Shown here piece by piece: positions 1-6,698 of a stretch of DNA of 17,861 nucleotides (position 1 is the stretch's first letter; each line of letters starts with the position of its first letter). The DNA comes from Bacteroidales bacterium (GTDB lineage: Bacteria; Bacteroidota; Bacteroidia; Bacteroidales; VadinHA17): positions 1 to 17,861 of the forward strand of contig DOZA01000161.1 in NCBI GenBank assembly GCA_003518245.1, given 5' to 3'. The position numbers and the translations under genes were made by a program. The notes beneath the pieces are model-generated. The model did not search any database and had not been told where the DNA came from. It worked only from the letters and a program-made list of their open reading frames with translations.

Positions 1-15
1 CGTGGTTAAATTCAT

Positions 16-45
16 TTTGGAATACATCATTAATAATTATATTTA
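16..45 (+). promoter_or_regulatory. Possible Bacteroidota-type promoter for the dehydrogenase
   Basis: A TTTG at 16-19 is followed after 18 bases by TATATTTA at 38-45, which matches seven of eight positions of the Bacteroidota -7 consensus TAnnTTTG. Transcription would begin near 50-53 and give a leader of about 45 bases. The spacing is slightly shorter than the usual 19-21 and the region is AT-rich, so a chance match is possible. Confidence 0.35.
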
Positions 46-60
46 TAAATAAATAACGGG

Positions 61-81
61 ATCCCTGTTCTTGCAAGGGAT
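61..81 (+). other. Leader hairpin upstream of the dehydrogenase
   Basis: ATCCCT (61-66) and AGGGAT (76-81) form a perfect 6-bp inverted repeat around a 9-base loop that itself contains the palindrome CTTGCAAG (70-77). The hairpin ends 14 bases before the start codon. It could be a leader structure affecting translation, an operator, or the remains of a terminator of a gene lying left of the window. There is no clear T-run after it, which argues against a simple intrinsic terminator. Confidence 0.35.
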
Positions 82-95
82 TATATATTAAATAA

Positions 96-1166
96 ATGAA
101 ATCCTGGAAACTAACCGGTATAAACCAGATGGAACTGCAGGAAATTCCTGATCCTGAAACTCCCGGAAAGGAAGAACTGTTACTAAGAATAGAAACAGTA
201 GGTGTCTGTGGCTCTGATATACATTATTACACCACAGGCAGAATAGGCGAGCAGGTGGTTCAATACCCCTTCACAGTGGGTCATGAATGTGCGGCAACAG
301 TGCTGGAAGCAGGGGAAGATGCCGGTGATTTCAAATATGGTGACAGGGTAGCCGTTGATCCTGCCATGCCATGTTATGAATGTGATCAGTGCCGGGCCGG
401 CAGGGAGCATACATGCAGGAACCTGAGATTCCTTGGATGCCCGGGGCAGGCTGAGGGTTGCCTGTCAGAGATGATAATAATGCCTGCCCAAAGCTGTTTC
501 AGGATACCTGATAAAATGTCATTCGCCGGGGCAGCATTTGCCGAACCACTATCTATCGGTTATTATGCTGTCAGCTTATCAAGGATAAAAGAGGGTGATA
601 ATATTGCAATCCTTGGAGCAGGACCAATAGGTGTCAGCGTATTATTATCTGCAAAAGGTGCCGGGGCCGGGGATATTTATATTACTGAAAAGATTGATGA
701 AAGAATAAACATAGCAAAAAACCTGGGGGCATCATCAGCTTATAATGTTAACAGAGATGATGCTGTAAAAGAGATATCAGGGGAAGAGCCTGGTTTGTTG
801 GACATTATATATGAATGTTGTGGTCAACAGGAGGCACTGGACCAGGCAATTAAACTCCTTAAACCAGGAGGTAAGCTGATGATTGTGGGAATTCCCGAAT
901 TCGAACGTTGGTCATTCCAGGCTGATCATGCCCGAAGAAAAGAGATATCAATTATTCATGTAAGAAGACAGAATGAATGCATGCAGCCTGCCATTGATCT
1001 TATCAGTGAAGGAAGGGTAAATACGGATATGCTTATCACCCACAGGTTTCCTTTTAAAAAGACAAAAGAGGCTTTTGACCTTGTCGCAGGCTATAAAGAC
1101 GGGGTACTCAAGGCCATTATTGATATAAGATGCCAGATTGAAGATTTTAGATTTAAGAATTTCTGA
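96..1166 (+). CDS. Zinc-dependent medium-chain alcohol/polyol dehydrogenase
   Basis: This 356-residue protein is an NAD(P)-dependent alcohol or polyol dehydrogenase of the sorbitol/threonine dehydrogenase type, expected in the cytosol. The GroES-like N-terminal half carries the catalytic zinc ligands C38 and H63-E64 (in GHE), with E150 in a FAEPLS segment. The structural zinc lobe is C93, C96, C99 and C107. The Rossmann half has the dinucleotide-binding loop GAGPIG at 174-179. Length and domain order are normal for the family. The exact substrate cannot be read from sequence; sorbitol, threonine, butanediol and galactitol dehydrogenases share these motifs. The start ATG at 96 lacks a Shine-Dalgarno sequence. 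The last ten or so residues (IEDF at 348-351 onward) are encoded inside a repeat cluster that continues past the stop codon, so the tail is probably not functionally conserved. No neighbour suggests a pathway. Confidence 0.9.
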   Translation: MKSWKLTGINQMELQEIPDPETPGKEELLLRIETVGVCGSDIHYYTTGRIGEQVVQYPFTVGHECAATVLEAGEDAGDFKYGDRVAVDPAMPCYECDQCRAGREHTCRNLRFLGCPGQAEGCLSEMIIMPAQSCFRIPDKMSFAGAAFAEPLSIGYYAVSLSRIKEGDNIAILGAGPIGVSVLLSAKGAGAGDIYITEKIDERINIAKNLGASSAYNVNRDDAVKEISGEEPGLLDIIYECCGQQEALDQAIKLLKPGGKLMIVGIPEFERWSFQADHARRKEISIIHVRRQNECMQPAIDLISEGRVNTDMLITHRFPFKKTKEAFDLVAGYKDGVLKAIIDIRCQIEDFRFKNF

Positions 1167-1198
1167 AATCTTCAATCGTTAATCTTCAATCTTCAATC
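1136..1198. repeat. Inverted and direct repeat cluster at a convergent gene junction
   Basis: GATTGAAGATTT (1136-1147) is perfectly complementary to AAATCTTCAATC (1166-1177), a 12-bp stem with an 18-base loop. ATCTTCAATC then occurs three times, at 1168-1177, 1182-1191 and 1189-1198, the last two overlapping by three bases. Each copy could pair with the upstream arm. The cluster spans the 3' end of the dehydrogenase gene and reaches the stop codon of clpX. Neither strand has a strong T-run after the stem, so it is not a textbook intrinsic terminator, although it may still separate the two convergent transcripts. Confidence 0.75.
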
Positions 1199-2412
1199 TA
1201 AGAGGCTTTCAATATTTTCAGGTTTACTTTTTCGAGTTTACGCGATGCATAATCGGCCGTAACAGTGAGTTTTTTCTCGTCTTTGCCCGGCAGTTCAAAC
1301 ATGTCATCCATCATAATGGCTTCGCAGATTGATCTCAGTCCGCGTGCACCCAGCTTGAACTCAATAGATTTATCGACCATATAATCAAGTGAGCTCTCAT
1401 CAAATTCAAGCTCTATATCATCCATCTTGAAAAGCTTGATATATTGCTTTGTTATTGCATTCTTAGGCTCTGTAAGTATTCTGCGCAATACTTTCCTGTT
1501 GAGCGGATCCAGGTAAGTAAGTACCGGCAGCCGTCCTATTATCTCCGGTATCAGTCCGAATGATTTAAGGTCCTGGGGAGCTATATACTGAAGAAGGTTG
1601 TTCTTATCAATCTTCTCCCTGTCTTTGGAGGCTACGTAACCTACTATCTGTGTATTCAGCCTGTGGGCTATTTTTTTCTCAATACCATCGAAGGCACCAC
1701 CACAGATAAAGAGTATATTTTTTGTATCCACCGGAATAAGTTTTTGTTCCGGGTGTTTACGCCCACCCTGTGGCGGCACATTAACTATTGATCCTTCGAG
1801 CAGTTTGAGCAGGCCCTGCTGTACACCTTCGCCCGACACGTCGCGTGTGATTGAAGGATTATCACTCTTGCGTGCTATTTTATCTATCTCATCAATGAAT
1901 ACTATTCCTTTTTCAGCAGCGGCCACATCATAATCAGCATTTTGCAGCAGTCTCGTCAGCAGGCTCTCAATATCTTCACCTACATAACCTGCTTCGGTAA
2001 GCACGGTAGCATCAACAATGGTGAAAGGGACATGAAGCATCCTGGCTATTGTTCGGGCCAGAAGGGTTTTACCTGTACCTGTTTCACCTACGAGGATAAT
2101 ATTTGATTTTTCTATTTCCACATCATCCTTGTCTTTTGGTTGCATAAGCCTTTTATAGTGGTTATAGACCGCTACAGAAAGATACTTTTTGGCATCATCC
2201 TGGCCTATGACATAGCTGTCGAGGAATTTCTTTATCTCTTCAGGCTTGAGGAGGGTGACATCTTCCAGTTTGAAGTCGGATTTGCTTCCCAGTTCCTCCA
2301 TCACTATACTGTGAGCTTGTTCAATACAGTGATCACAGATATGCCCGTCAAGGCCTGCTATCAGAATATTTGCCTCTTTCTTTGTACGTCCGCAGAATGA
2401 GCATTTATCCAT
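1198..2412 (-). CDS. clpX: ClpX, ATP-dependent unfoldase subunit of ClpXP
   Basis: ClpX is the hexameric AAA+ ring that recognises substrates, unfolds them and threads them into ClpP. The 404-residue protein starts with the zinc-binding domain (C4, C7, C26, C29). It continues with Walker A GETGTGKT (109-116), the GYVG pore loop (142-145), Walker B VFIDEID (171-177), the RKH pore loop (218-220) and the sensor-2 segment GARGLR (355-360). Length is normal for the family. Where E. coli has the IGF loop that docks on ClpP, this protein reads IVGY (256-259); I recall VGY in other Bacteroidota ClpX, so this looks lineage-specific rather than broken. The ATG lies 8 bases after the clpP stop codon, with no Shine-Dalgarno, consistent with cotranscription or translational coupling. 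It is the last gene of the tig-clpP-clpX group and converges on the dehydrogenase. Confidence 0.98.
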   Translation of the reverse strand: MDKCSFCGRTKKEANILIAGLDGHICDHCIEQAHSIVMEELGSKSDFKLEDVTLLKPEEIKKFLDSYVIGQDDAKKYLSVAVYNHYKRLMQPKDKDDVEIEKSNIILVGETGTGKTLLARTIARMLHVPFTIVDATVLTEAGYVGEDIESLLTRLLQNADYDVAAAEKGIVFIDEIDKIARKSDNPSITRDVSGEGVQQGLLKLLEGSIVNVPPQGGRKHPEQKLIPVDTKNILFICGGAFDGIEKKIAHRLNTQIVGYVASKDREKIDKNNLLQYIAPQDLKSFGLIPEIIGRLPVLTYLDPLNRKVLRRILTEPKNAITKQYIKLFKMDDIELEFDESSLDYMVDKSIEFKLGARGLRSICEAIMMDDMFELPGKDEKKLTVTADYASRKLEKVNLKILKAS

Positions 2413-2420
2413 GGTAATAT

Positions 2421-3104
2421 TTATTTCTTATTCTTTGCAAGAACTTCATCAATCATTCCATAGTCTTTAGCTTCTTCTGCAGTCATCCAGTAATCGCGGT
2501 CAGAATCTTCTTCAACCTTCTTGTAAGTGTTACCTGAATGAGATGCAATTATTTCGTAAAGTTCTTTTCTGAGTTTGACTATTTCTCGTGCAGTGATCTC
2601 TATATCAGAAGCAGGACCCTGAGCACCACCCATTGGCTGGTGTATCATTATCCTTGAGTGCTTCAATGCCGAGCGTTTGCCTTCACTGCCAGCCGTGAGT
2701 AAAACGGCACCCATTGATGCTGCCATACCCGTACATATGGTAGCTATATCAGCACTTATATATTGCATGGTGTCGTATATCCCAAGTCCTGCATGTACCG
2801 AACCACCGGGCGTATTAAAGTAAATCTGTATATCTTTTTCATTGTCAGTTGAATCGAGATACAGGAGCTGTGCCTGAATAATATTTGCCACATAATCATC
2901 AATAGGTAATCCAAGGAATATTATCCTGTCCATCATCAGGCGTGAGAAAACATCCATTGAAGCAACATTTAGCTTCCTCTCTTCTATAATGGTAGGGGAG
3001 ATATAGCTGTTGTTGTTGACCATAGATGTATATTGCTGATAAGCCAGGCTGCTTAATCCAATATGACGCGTGGCATATTTTTTAAAATCATCTTTTTCCG
3101 CCAT
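2421..3104 (-). CDS. clpP: ClpP, serine peptidase subunit of ClpXP
   Basis: ClpP is the barrel-shaped serine protease that degrades proteins delivered by ClpX or another Clp ATPase. The 227-residue sequence has the complete catalytic triad: S130 in GMAASMG, H155 in IMIHQPMGG and D204 in SDRDYW. The oxyanion and substrate-strand segment NTPGGSV lies at 97-103. About 35 residues precede the conserved EERKLN start of the mature fold (41-46); this N-terminal part is likely a propeptide or axial extension and is longer than the E. coli prosequence. It lies between tig and clpX, the classical gene order. A possible promoter sits in the 69-base gap downstream of tig, so clpP-clpX may be transcribed both with tig and independently. 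Confidence 0.98.
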   Translation of the reverse strand: MAEKDDFKKYATRHIGLSSLAYQQYTSMVNNNSYISPTIIEERKLNVASMDVFSRLMMDRIIFLGLPIDDYVANIIQAQLLYLDSTDNEKDIQIYFNTPGGSVHAGLGIYDTMQYISADIATICTGMAASMGAVLLTAGSEGKRSALKHSRIMIHQPMGGAQGPASDIEITAREIVKLRKELYEIIASHSGNTYKKVEEDSDRDYWMTAEEAKDYGMIDEVLAKNKK

Positions 3105-3129
3105 TGCTTAAAAGTTTAAATTGTTTGAT

Positions 3130-3137
3130 CAAAGATA
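3130..3137 (-). promoter_or_regulatory. Candidate -7 box for clpP-clpX
   Basis: Read on the minus strand this is TATCTTTG, an exact match to the Bacteroidota -7 consensus TAnnTTTG, 25 bases before the clpP ATG. No convincing TTTG -33 box is found 19-21 bases upstream, so it is either a weak promoter or a chance match. Its position in the short tig-clpP gap makes it plausible. Confidence 0.4.
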
Positions 3138-3173
3138 ACAAAATAATAAGTAAAGCTTAAGAATTAGATCTAT

Positions 3174-4523
3174 CTATTTAGGAAAGAGCTTGTTGAACTC
3201 ATCAGTGCTTACTTTCTTATTGTCTATCTTTATTTCTTCCTTAATTTTAACAAGGACCTTGTCATCAATTACTTTATCGGCTATCCTCCGGTAATCTTCT
3301 TCTTTCTTTAATATTTCTTTTGCATAAGATTCGAGCTGGCTGTCTTCTGCATTATAGATACCATATTGCTGGAATTGAAGACGGGTAAATTCTTTTGCTT
3401 CTTTTAACATATCCTCTTCCTCGACCTTTATTTCATTCTCTTTTGCAACCTTATTCCTTATCAGCTGCCATCTCAGGTCTTTAACAAAATCTTCGAAGTC
3501 TTTCTCTACCTGGTCTTCAGTTATATCTTTATTTGTTGCCATCAGCCATTTCTTGAGAAATTCCTCCGGGAGTTCAAAGTCTGTTTTGCTGATAACCATA
3601 TTGCGAGTGTCGAGGTTTAGCTTATAATCACTCTCCTTTGCCAGGTTATTACTTATTTCCTCGTCCAGCTTCTTCATAAACTCTTCCTCTGACTGCACTT
3701 TCCCCTCGCCATATACCCTGTCAAATAATTCCTGGTTAACATCAGCCATCTTGAACCTGTTAATTGCATTTATGGTGAACCTGTATACACCGTCAGTACC
3801 ATCAAGCTTATTATGATCTGTTTGCAGCAAGCCAGCTATCTCGTGATCATTAGGGAATGATTTCCGTATATCAAAATCCACAGAGTCGCCCGCTTTGCGG
3901 CCTATAATATCTTTCTTAACGGGCTCATCTTTTATTACTTTAACTGACATTGATGAATCATGCCTGAGTGTTTCATCTATAGTATTTCCATCATCAGATA
4001 ATTTAACTATATCACCTCTCAGCATGTCCTCTTCCGTAACTTCTTCAGCATCTTCATATTGACCAAATCTCCTGCGATAATTATCAAGGAAGTCACCTCG
4101 CAGTTTTTTATCTATTTTTATTTTATAGTATGGGACCTTATTCCTGGCTGAAAGGCTCACTTCAAATTCAGGTGCAAGGCCAATCTCAAATGAAAACTCG
4201 AACTCCTCCTGGGTTTCAATATCAATACTCTGATTATCATCTGTCTTGGGCAGGAGATCACCCAGTATTTCCAGTTTTTCTTCGGTAATATATTTACTGA
4301 TATTTCCGGATACTATTTTATTTATCTCCTCGAGTTTTACATTACTGCCATACATTTTTTTGATCAATCCAAAAGGTACTTTCCCCGGCCTGAAGCCTTT
4401 AATATTGGCTTTTTTCTTATAGTCTTTCAGTACATCATTCATTTTTTCCTCATAATCGTCCTTTACGACCTTGACTTTTAGTACTGCATTCAGTTCATCA
4501 ATATTCTCCCTGGTAATATTCAT
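3174..4523 (-). CDS. tig: Trigger factor, ribosome-associated chaperone
   Basis: Trigger factor binds the ribosomal exit tunnel and shields nascent chains. The 449-residue protein has the ribosome-docking signature GFRPGKVP at 43-50, where E. coli has GFRKGKVP. The N-terminal domain (about 1-115) is followed by a middle domain in the peptidyl-prolyl isomerase position (about 150-255) and a highly charged helical C-terminal chaperone domain (about 260-449). The middle domain lacks the FKBP-like PGFE segment and is strongly diverged, so isomerase activity is doubtful while chaperone function is likely. The ATG at 4523 has an A/T-rich upstream sequence and no Shine-Dalgarno. It lies only about 24 bases after the T-run of the tRNA-Leu terminator. 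It leads the tig-clpP-clpX group. Confidence 0.95.
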   Translation of the reverse strand: MNITRENIDELNAVLKVKVVKDDYEEKMNDVLKDYKKKANIKGFRPGKVPFGLIKKMYGSNVKLEEINKIVSGNISKYITEEKLEILGDLLPKTDDNQSIDIETQEEFEFSFEIGLAPEFEVSLSARNKVPYYKIKIDKKLRGDFLDNYRRRFGQYEDAEEVTEEDMLRGDIVKLSDDGNTIDETLRHDSSMSVKVIKDEPVKKDIIGRKAGDSVDFDIRKSFPNDHEIAGLLQTDHNKLDGTDGVYRFTINAINRFKMADVNQELFDRVYGEGKVQSEEEFMKKLDEEISNNLAKESDYKLNLDTRNMVISKTDFELPEEFLKKWLMATNKDITEDQVEKDFEDFVKDLRWQLIRNKVAKENEIKVEEEDMLKEAKEFTRLQFQQYGIYNAEDSQLESYAKEILKKEEDYRRIADKVIDDKVLVKIKEEIKIDNKKVSTDEFNKLFPK

Positions 4524-4545
4524 CTTATAAATTTGTTTTTAACAG

Positions 4546-4588
4546 ATAAAAACCGCCTAACAACCGGTATTACCATTTGTTTAAGCGG
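4546..4588 (-). terminator. Intrinsic terminator of tRNA-Leu, in the tig leader
   Basis: On the minus strand CCGCTTAA pairs with TTAGGCGG (an 8-bp stem with one G-U pair; arms 4581-4588 and 4553-4560) around a 20-base loop. TTTTTAT follows at 4546-4552. It lies directly after the tRNA-Leu gene and before the tig start codon, so it should end the tRNA transcript. Any transcript from the tRNA promoter would have to read through it to reach tig. Confidence 0.7.
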
Positions 4589-4602
4589 CTATTTTTAATT
4601 AG

Positions 4603-4684
4603 TGCGGATGAAGGGACTCGAACCCCCACGCCCGAAGGCACTAGATCCTAAGTCTAGCGCGGCTACCAATTACGCCACATCCGC
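4603..4684 (-). tRNA. tRNA-Leu, anticodon UAG
   Basis: The minus strand folds as a class II tRNA. The 7-bp acceptor stem GCGGATG/CATCCGC is perfect and is followed by discriminator A at 4603. The anticodon stem CTAGA/TCTAG encloses the loop CTTAGGA, giving anticodon TAG (UAG), which reads CUA and other CUN leucine codons. A long variable arm, as expected for leucine, and a TTCGAGT T-loop follow. The 3' CCA is not encoded and would be added enzymatically. The gene has its own promoter and terminator. Confidence 0.97.
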
Positions 4685-4697
4685 GTGAAATTAAGCG

Positions 4698-4729
4698 CAA
4701 AAGTAGTAATATTTAAATAAACTGGCAAT
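4698..4729 (-). promoter_or_regulatory. Bacteroidota-type promoter of tRNA-Leu
   Basis: On the minus strand TACTTTTG (4698-4705) matches TAnnTTTG exactly. An ATTG (4726-4729), close to the -33 consensus TTTG, lies 20 bases upstream, within the usual spacing. The tRNA 5' end begins 13 bases after the -7 box. This is the best-supported promoter in the window. Confidence 0.75.
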
Positions 4730-4767
4730 AGCAATTGGAAAGGTGTTTATCAAGGCGGTATTTGCAG

Positions 4768-5493
4768 CTACTGCCTGAGCTCAAAGTTCTTACCAAGGTA
4801 TAATCTTCTTACCTGCTCATCACCTGCCAGCTGTTCGGATGTTCCTGATTTCAGTATTTTACCTTCAAACAGCAGGTATGCCCTGTTTGTGATGGATAAT
4901 GTCTCATGAACATTATGATCGGTTATCAGTATACCAATATTCCTGTCTTTCAGATGTGCCACTATCTCCTGGATATCTTCAACAGCAATAGGGTCGACAC
5001 CTGCAAATGGTTCATCGAGAAGTATAAAGTTTGGTTTCAGGGCAAGTGCACGTGCTATCTCTGTTCTTCTCCTCTCTCCCCCCGACAACTGTATACCAAG
5101 GCTTTTTCTTATTTTTTGCAGACCAAATTCGGTAAGTAATGATTCTCTTCTTTCTACCTGTTCTTCTTTTGGAAAGCCTGACATTTCAAGGACGGCTTTG
5201 AGATTATCTTCAACACTCAGTTTACGGAATACAGATGCTTCCTGTGCAAGATAGCTTATTCCCAGCTTTGCCCTTTTATATACAGGCAGGCCTGTGATAT
5301 TCGTATCATCTATAAAGATTCTTCCCTCATCGGCTTTTATCAGGCCAACGATCATATAGAAAGAGGTTGTTTTACCGGCTCCATTAGGACCTAGCAGACC
5401 AACTATCTCGCCCTGTTCAAGGTCAACAGAGACTTTATTTACAACAGCCCTGTTGCGATATCTTTTAACCAGATTTTCAGTGTGTAGTTTCAT
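4768..5493 (-). CDS. lptB: LptB, ATPase of the LPS transport complex
   Basis: LptB is the cytoplasmic ATPase that, with LptF and LptG, extracts lipopolysaccharide from the inner membrane and pushes it along the Lpt bridge. The 241-residue protein has Walker A GPNGAGKT (35-42) and Q-loop Q84 within [17 protein letters not shown], a segment highly characteristic of LptB among ABC ATPases. The signature LSGGE is at 136-140, Walker [10 protein letters not shown] at 157-165, and the switch histidine is H193 in TDHNVHE. Length is normal. It follows tatC by 12 bases on the same strand and is probably cotranscribed. Its partners are not nearby. A Gram-negative outer membrane with LPS is implied. Confidence 0.96.
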   Translation of the reverse strand: MKLHTENLVKRYRNRAVVNKVSVDLEQGEIVGLLGPNGAGKTTSFYMIVGLIKADEGRIFIDDTNITGLPVYKRAKLGISYLAQEASVFRKLSVEDNLKAVLEMSGFPKEEQVERRESLLTEFGLQKIRKSLGIQLSGGERRRTEIARALALKPNFILLDEPFAGVDPIAVEDIQEIVAHLKDRNIGILITDHNVHETLSITNRAYLLFEGKILKSGTSEQLAGDEQVRRLYLGKNFELRQ

Positions 5494-5505
5494 AACAGGA
5501 AAAAT

Positions 5506-6375
5506 TTATGGTTTGCTCTCAGGGTTCGTTTCATCTTCCTCCCATTTAGATTCCAGCCTTTCCTGGTCTTTTGCTATTACCCTGCGTGAAATAATTATGC
5601 TCATTTCATAAAGAAATAGCAGGGGAAAACAAACCAGTACCTGGCTGAAAATATCAGGTGGGGTGATAATAGCTGACAGGGCCAATATGACAATTATAGA
5701 ATGCTTCCGGTATTTCTTAAGGAAATGGGGATCAACCAGGCCTATTTTTGTCAGGAAATAAGAAAGGATAGGTAACTGAAAAATCACACCGCTTGCCAGT
5801 GCTATGGAAGCAACGGTGCCTATATATGACCTCAGGTTTATCTGGTTGGTGACCTCGGCACTTACATTATATGAACCAAGGAAATGAACCGAAAGAGGTA
5901 TAATAACATAATAGCCAAACAATACCCCGCTGATGAACAGGAGGGAAGAAAAGAAAACGGCACCCCTGGTGTATTTCTTTTCACTGGAGTAAAGAGCCGG
6001 TCTGAAAAACCTCCAGAACTCCCAGAATATATAAGGAAAGGCCAGTATTATACCTGCTATAAGCGATACAGCTATATGAGTGGTAAACTGCCCGGCCATA
6101 CGTATGTTGATTATTTCAAACGGGTTGGTATTTATACAAAGAGCATTAATATTAACAAGCTGCCCCAGCTGGCAGAGAAGCCTGTTGGTTAAAAAATCAG
6201 GGTTCTTGGGAGCTATGATTATGGTGTCAAATATTATATCATTATATATAAAGGCAACAATACCAACCACAAAAATAGCAAGCACAGATCTGACTATATG
6301 CCACCTCAACTCCTCAAGATGCTCAAGAAAAGACATCTCATTATCGTCTTTCACACTTTTGCTATTTTTCTTCAT
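5506..6375 (-). CDS. tatC: TatC, twin-arginine translocase receptor subunit
   Basis: TatC is the inner-membrane receptor for folded proteins carrying twin-arginine signal peptides. The 289-residue protein starts with the cytoplasmic motif SFLEHLEELR (15-24). It has six predicted membrane segments (roughly 27-45, 98-118, 139-161, 182-204, 225-239 and 241-262) and the characteristic FWRFFRPALYSSEKK segment (120-134). The first periplasmic loop (about 47-96) is long and contains C68 and C80, which could form a disulfide. The charged tail after about 265 is cytoplasmic. Neither tatA nor tatB is adjacent, so those subunits must be encoded elsewhere. The upstream neighbour is divergent recQ across a 323-base gap, and lptB follows 12 bases downstream. 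Confidence 0.95.
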   Translation of the reverse strand: MKKNSKSVKDDNEMSFLEHLEELRWHIVRSVLAIFVVGIVAFIYNDIIFDTIIIAPKNPDFLTNRLLCQLGQLVNINALCINTNPFEIINIRMAGQFTTHIAVSLIAGIILAFPYIFWEFWRFFRPALYSSEKKYTRGAVFFSSLLFISGVLFGYYVIIPLSVHFLGSYNVSAEVTNQINLRSYIGTVASIALASGVIFQLPILSYFLTKIGLVDPHFLKKYRKHSIIVILALSAIITPPDIFSQVLVCFPLLFLYEMSIIISRRVIAKDQERLESKWEEDETNPESKP

Positions 6376-6385
6376 GCTAAAGTTA

Positions 6386-6412
6386 AGCCTGTGAATAAGA
6401 AAATTTCAGGCT
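6386..6412 (-). other. Hairpin in the tatC leader
   Basis: AGCCTG (6386-6391) and CAGGCT (6407-6412) form a perfect 6-bp, GC-rich stem with a 15-base AT-rich loop in an otherwise AT-rich region. It ends 10 bases upstream of the tatC start codon, so in the mRNA it could influence ribosome access. No T-run marks it as a terminator. Its function is unknown. Confidence 0.35.
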
Positions 6413-6683
6413 GTAAAGATGATAAAACAAATTAATCAAAACAAGAGGTAATTTTATATTGTTATAAGATGTAAATGGCTGTTAACTACAACATTTCTTT
6501 GTAAATTTCATTTATTTTTTAAAAAAGATTGATGATAAATAAAGCGAAAATTGTAAATTGTATAAGTATGATCAGTATAAAGGATGATAACAATCACCTA
6601 TGTTTTTATCATCATGGTTAAATTGATAGGGAAATTTTTTTAACTTTATAATAATACATGAAATTCTAATTTCTTGGAATGAC

Positions 6684-6690
6684 AGAAGGG
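6684..6690 (+). promoter_or_regulatory. Shine-Dalgarno-like ribosome binding site of recQ
   Basis: AGAAGGG lies 8 bases before the recQ ATG at 6699, at good spacing. It is the only convincing Shine-Dalgarno sequence seen before a gene in the window. It supports this ATG over the out-of-frame ATG four bases later. Confidence 0.55.
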
Positions 6691-6698
6691 TAAAAAGG

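Larger units (their letters stand above)
6376..6698. other. AT-rich divergent intergenic region between tatC and recQ
   Basis: No gene or RNA is recognised in these 323 bases. The region must hold promoters for both divergent genes, but no clear TTTG-N19-21-TAnnTTTG pair is visible on either strand. The 8-mer GATGATAA occurs directly at 6418-6425, 6531-6538 and 6583-6590, and inverted at 6606-6613; the last two form an 8-bp hairpin with a 15-base loop. A further hairpin lies next to tatC at 6386-6412. Confidence 0.6.

Noticed and set aside
1168-1198. Possible CRISPR-like or tandem repeat array
   Set aside because: The repeats are only 10 bases, partly overlapping, without unique spacers of regular length, and no cas gene is present.
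4603-4684. tRNA-Leu as an attachment site for an integrated element
   Set aside because: No integrase and no partial repeat of the tRNA 3' end was seen; both flanks are housekeeping genes.
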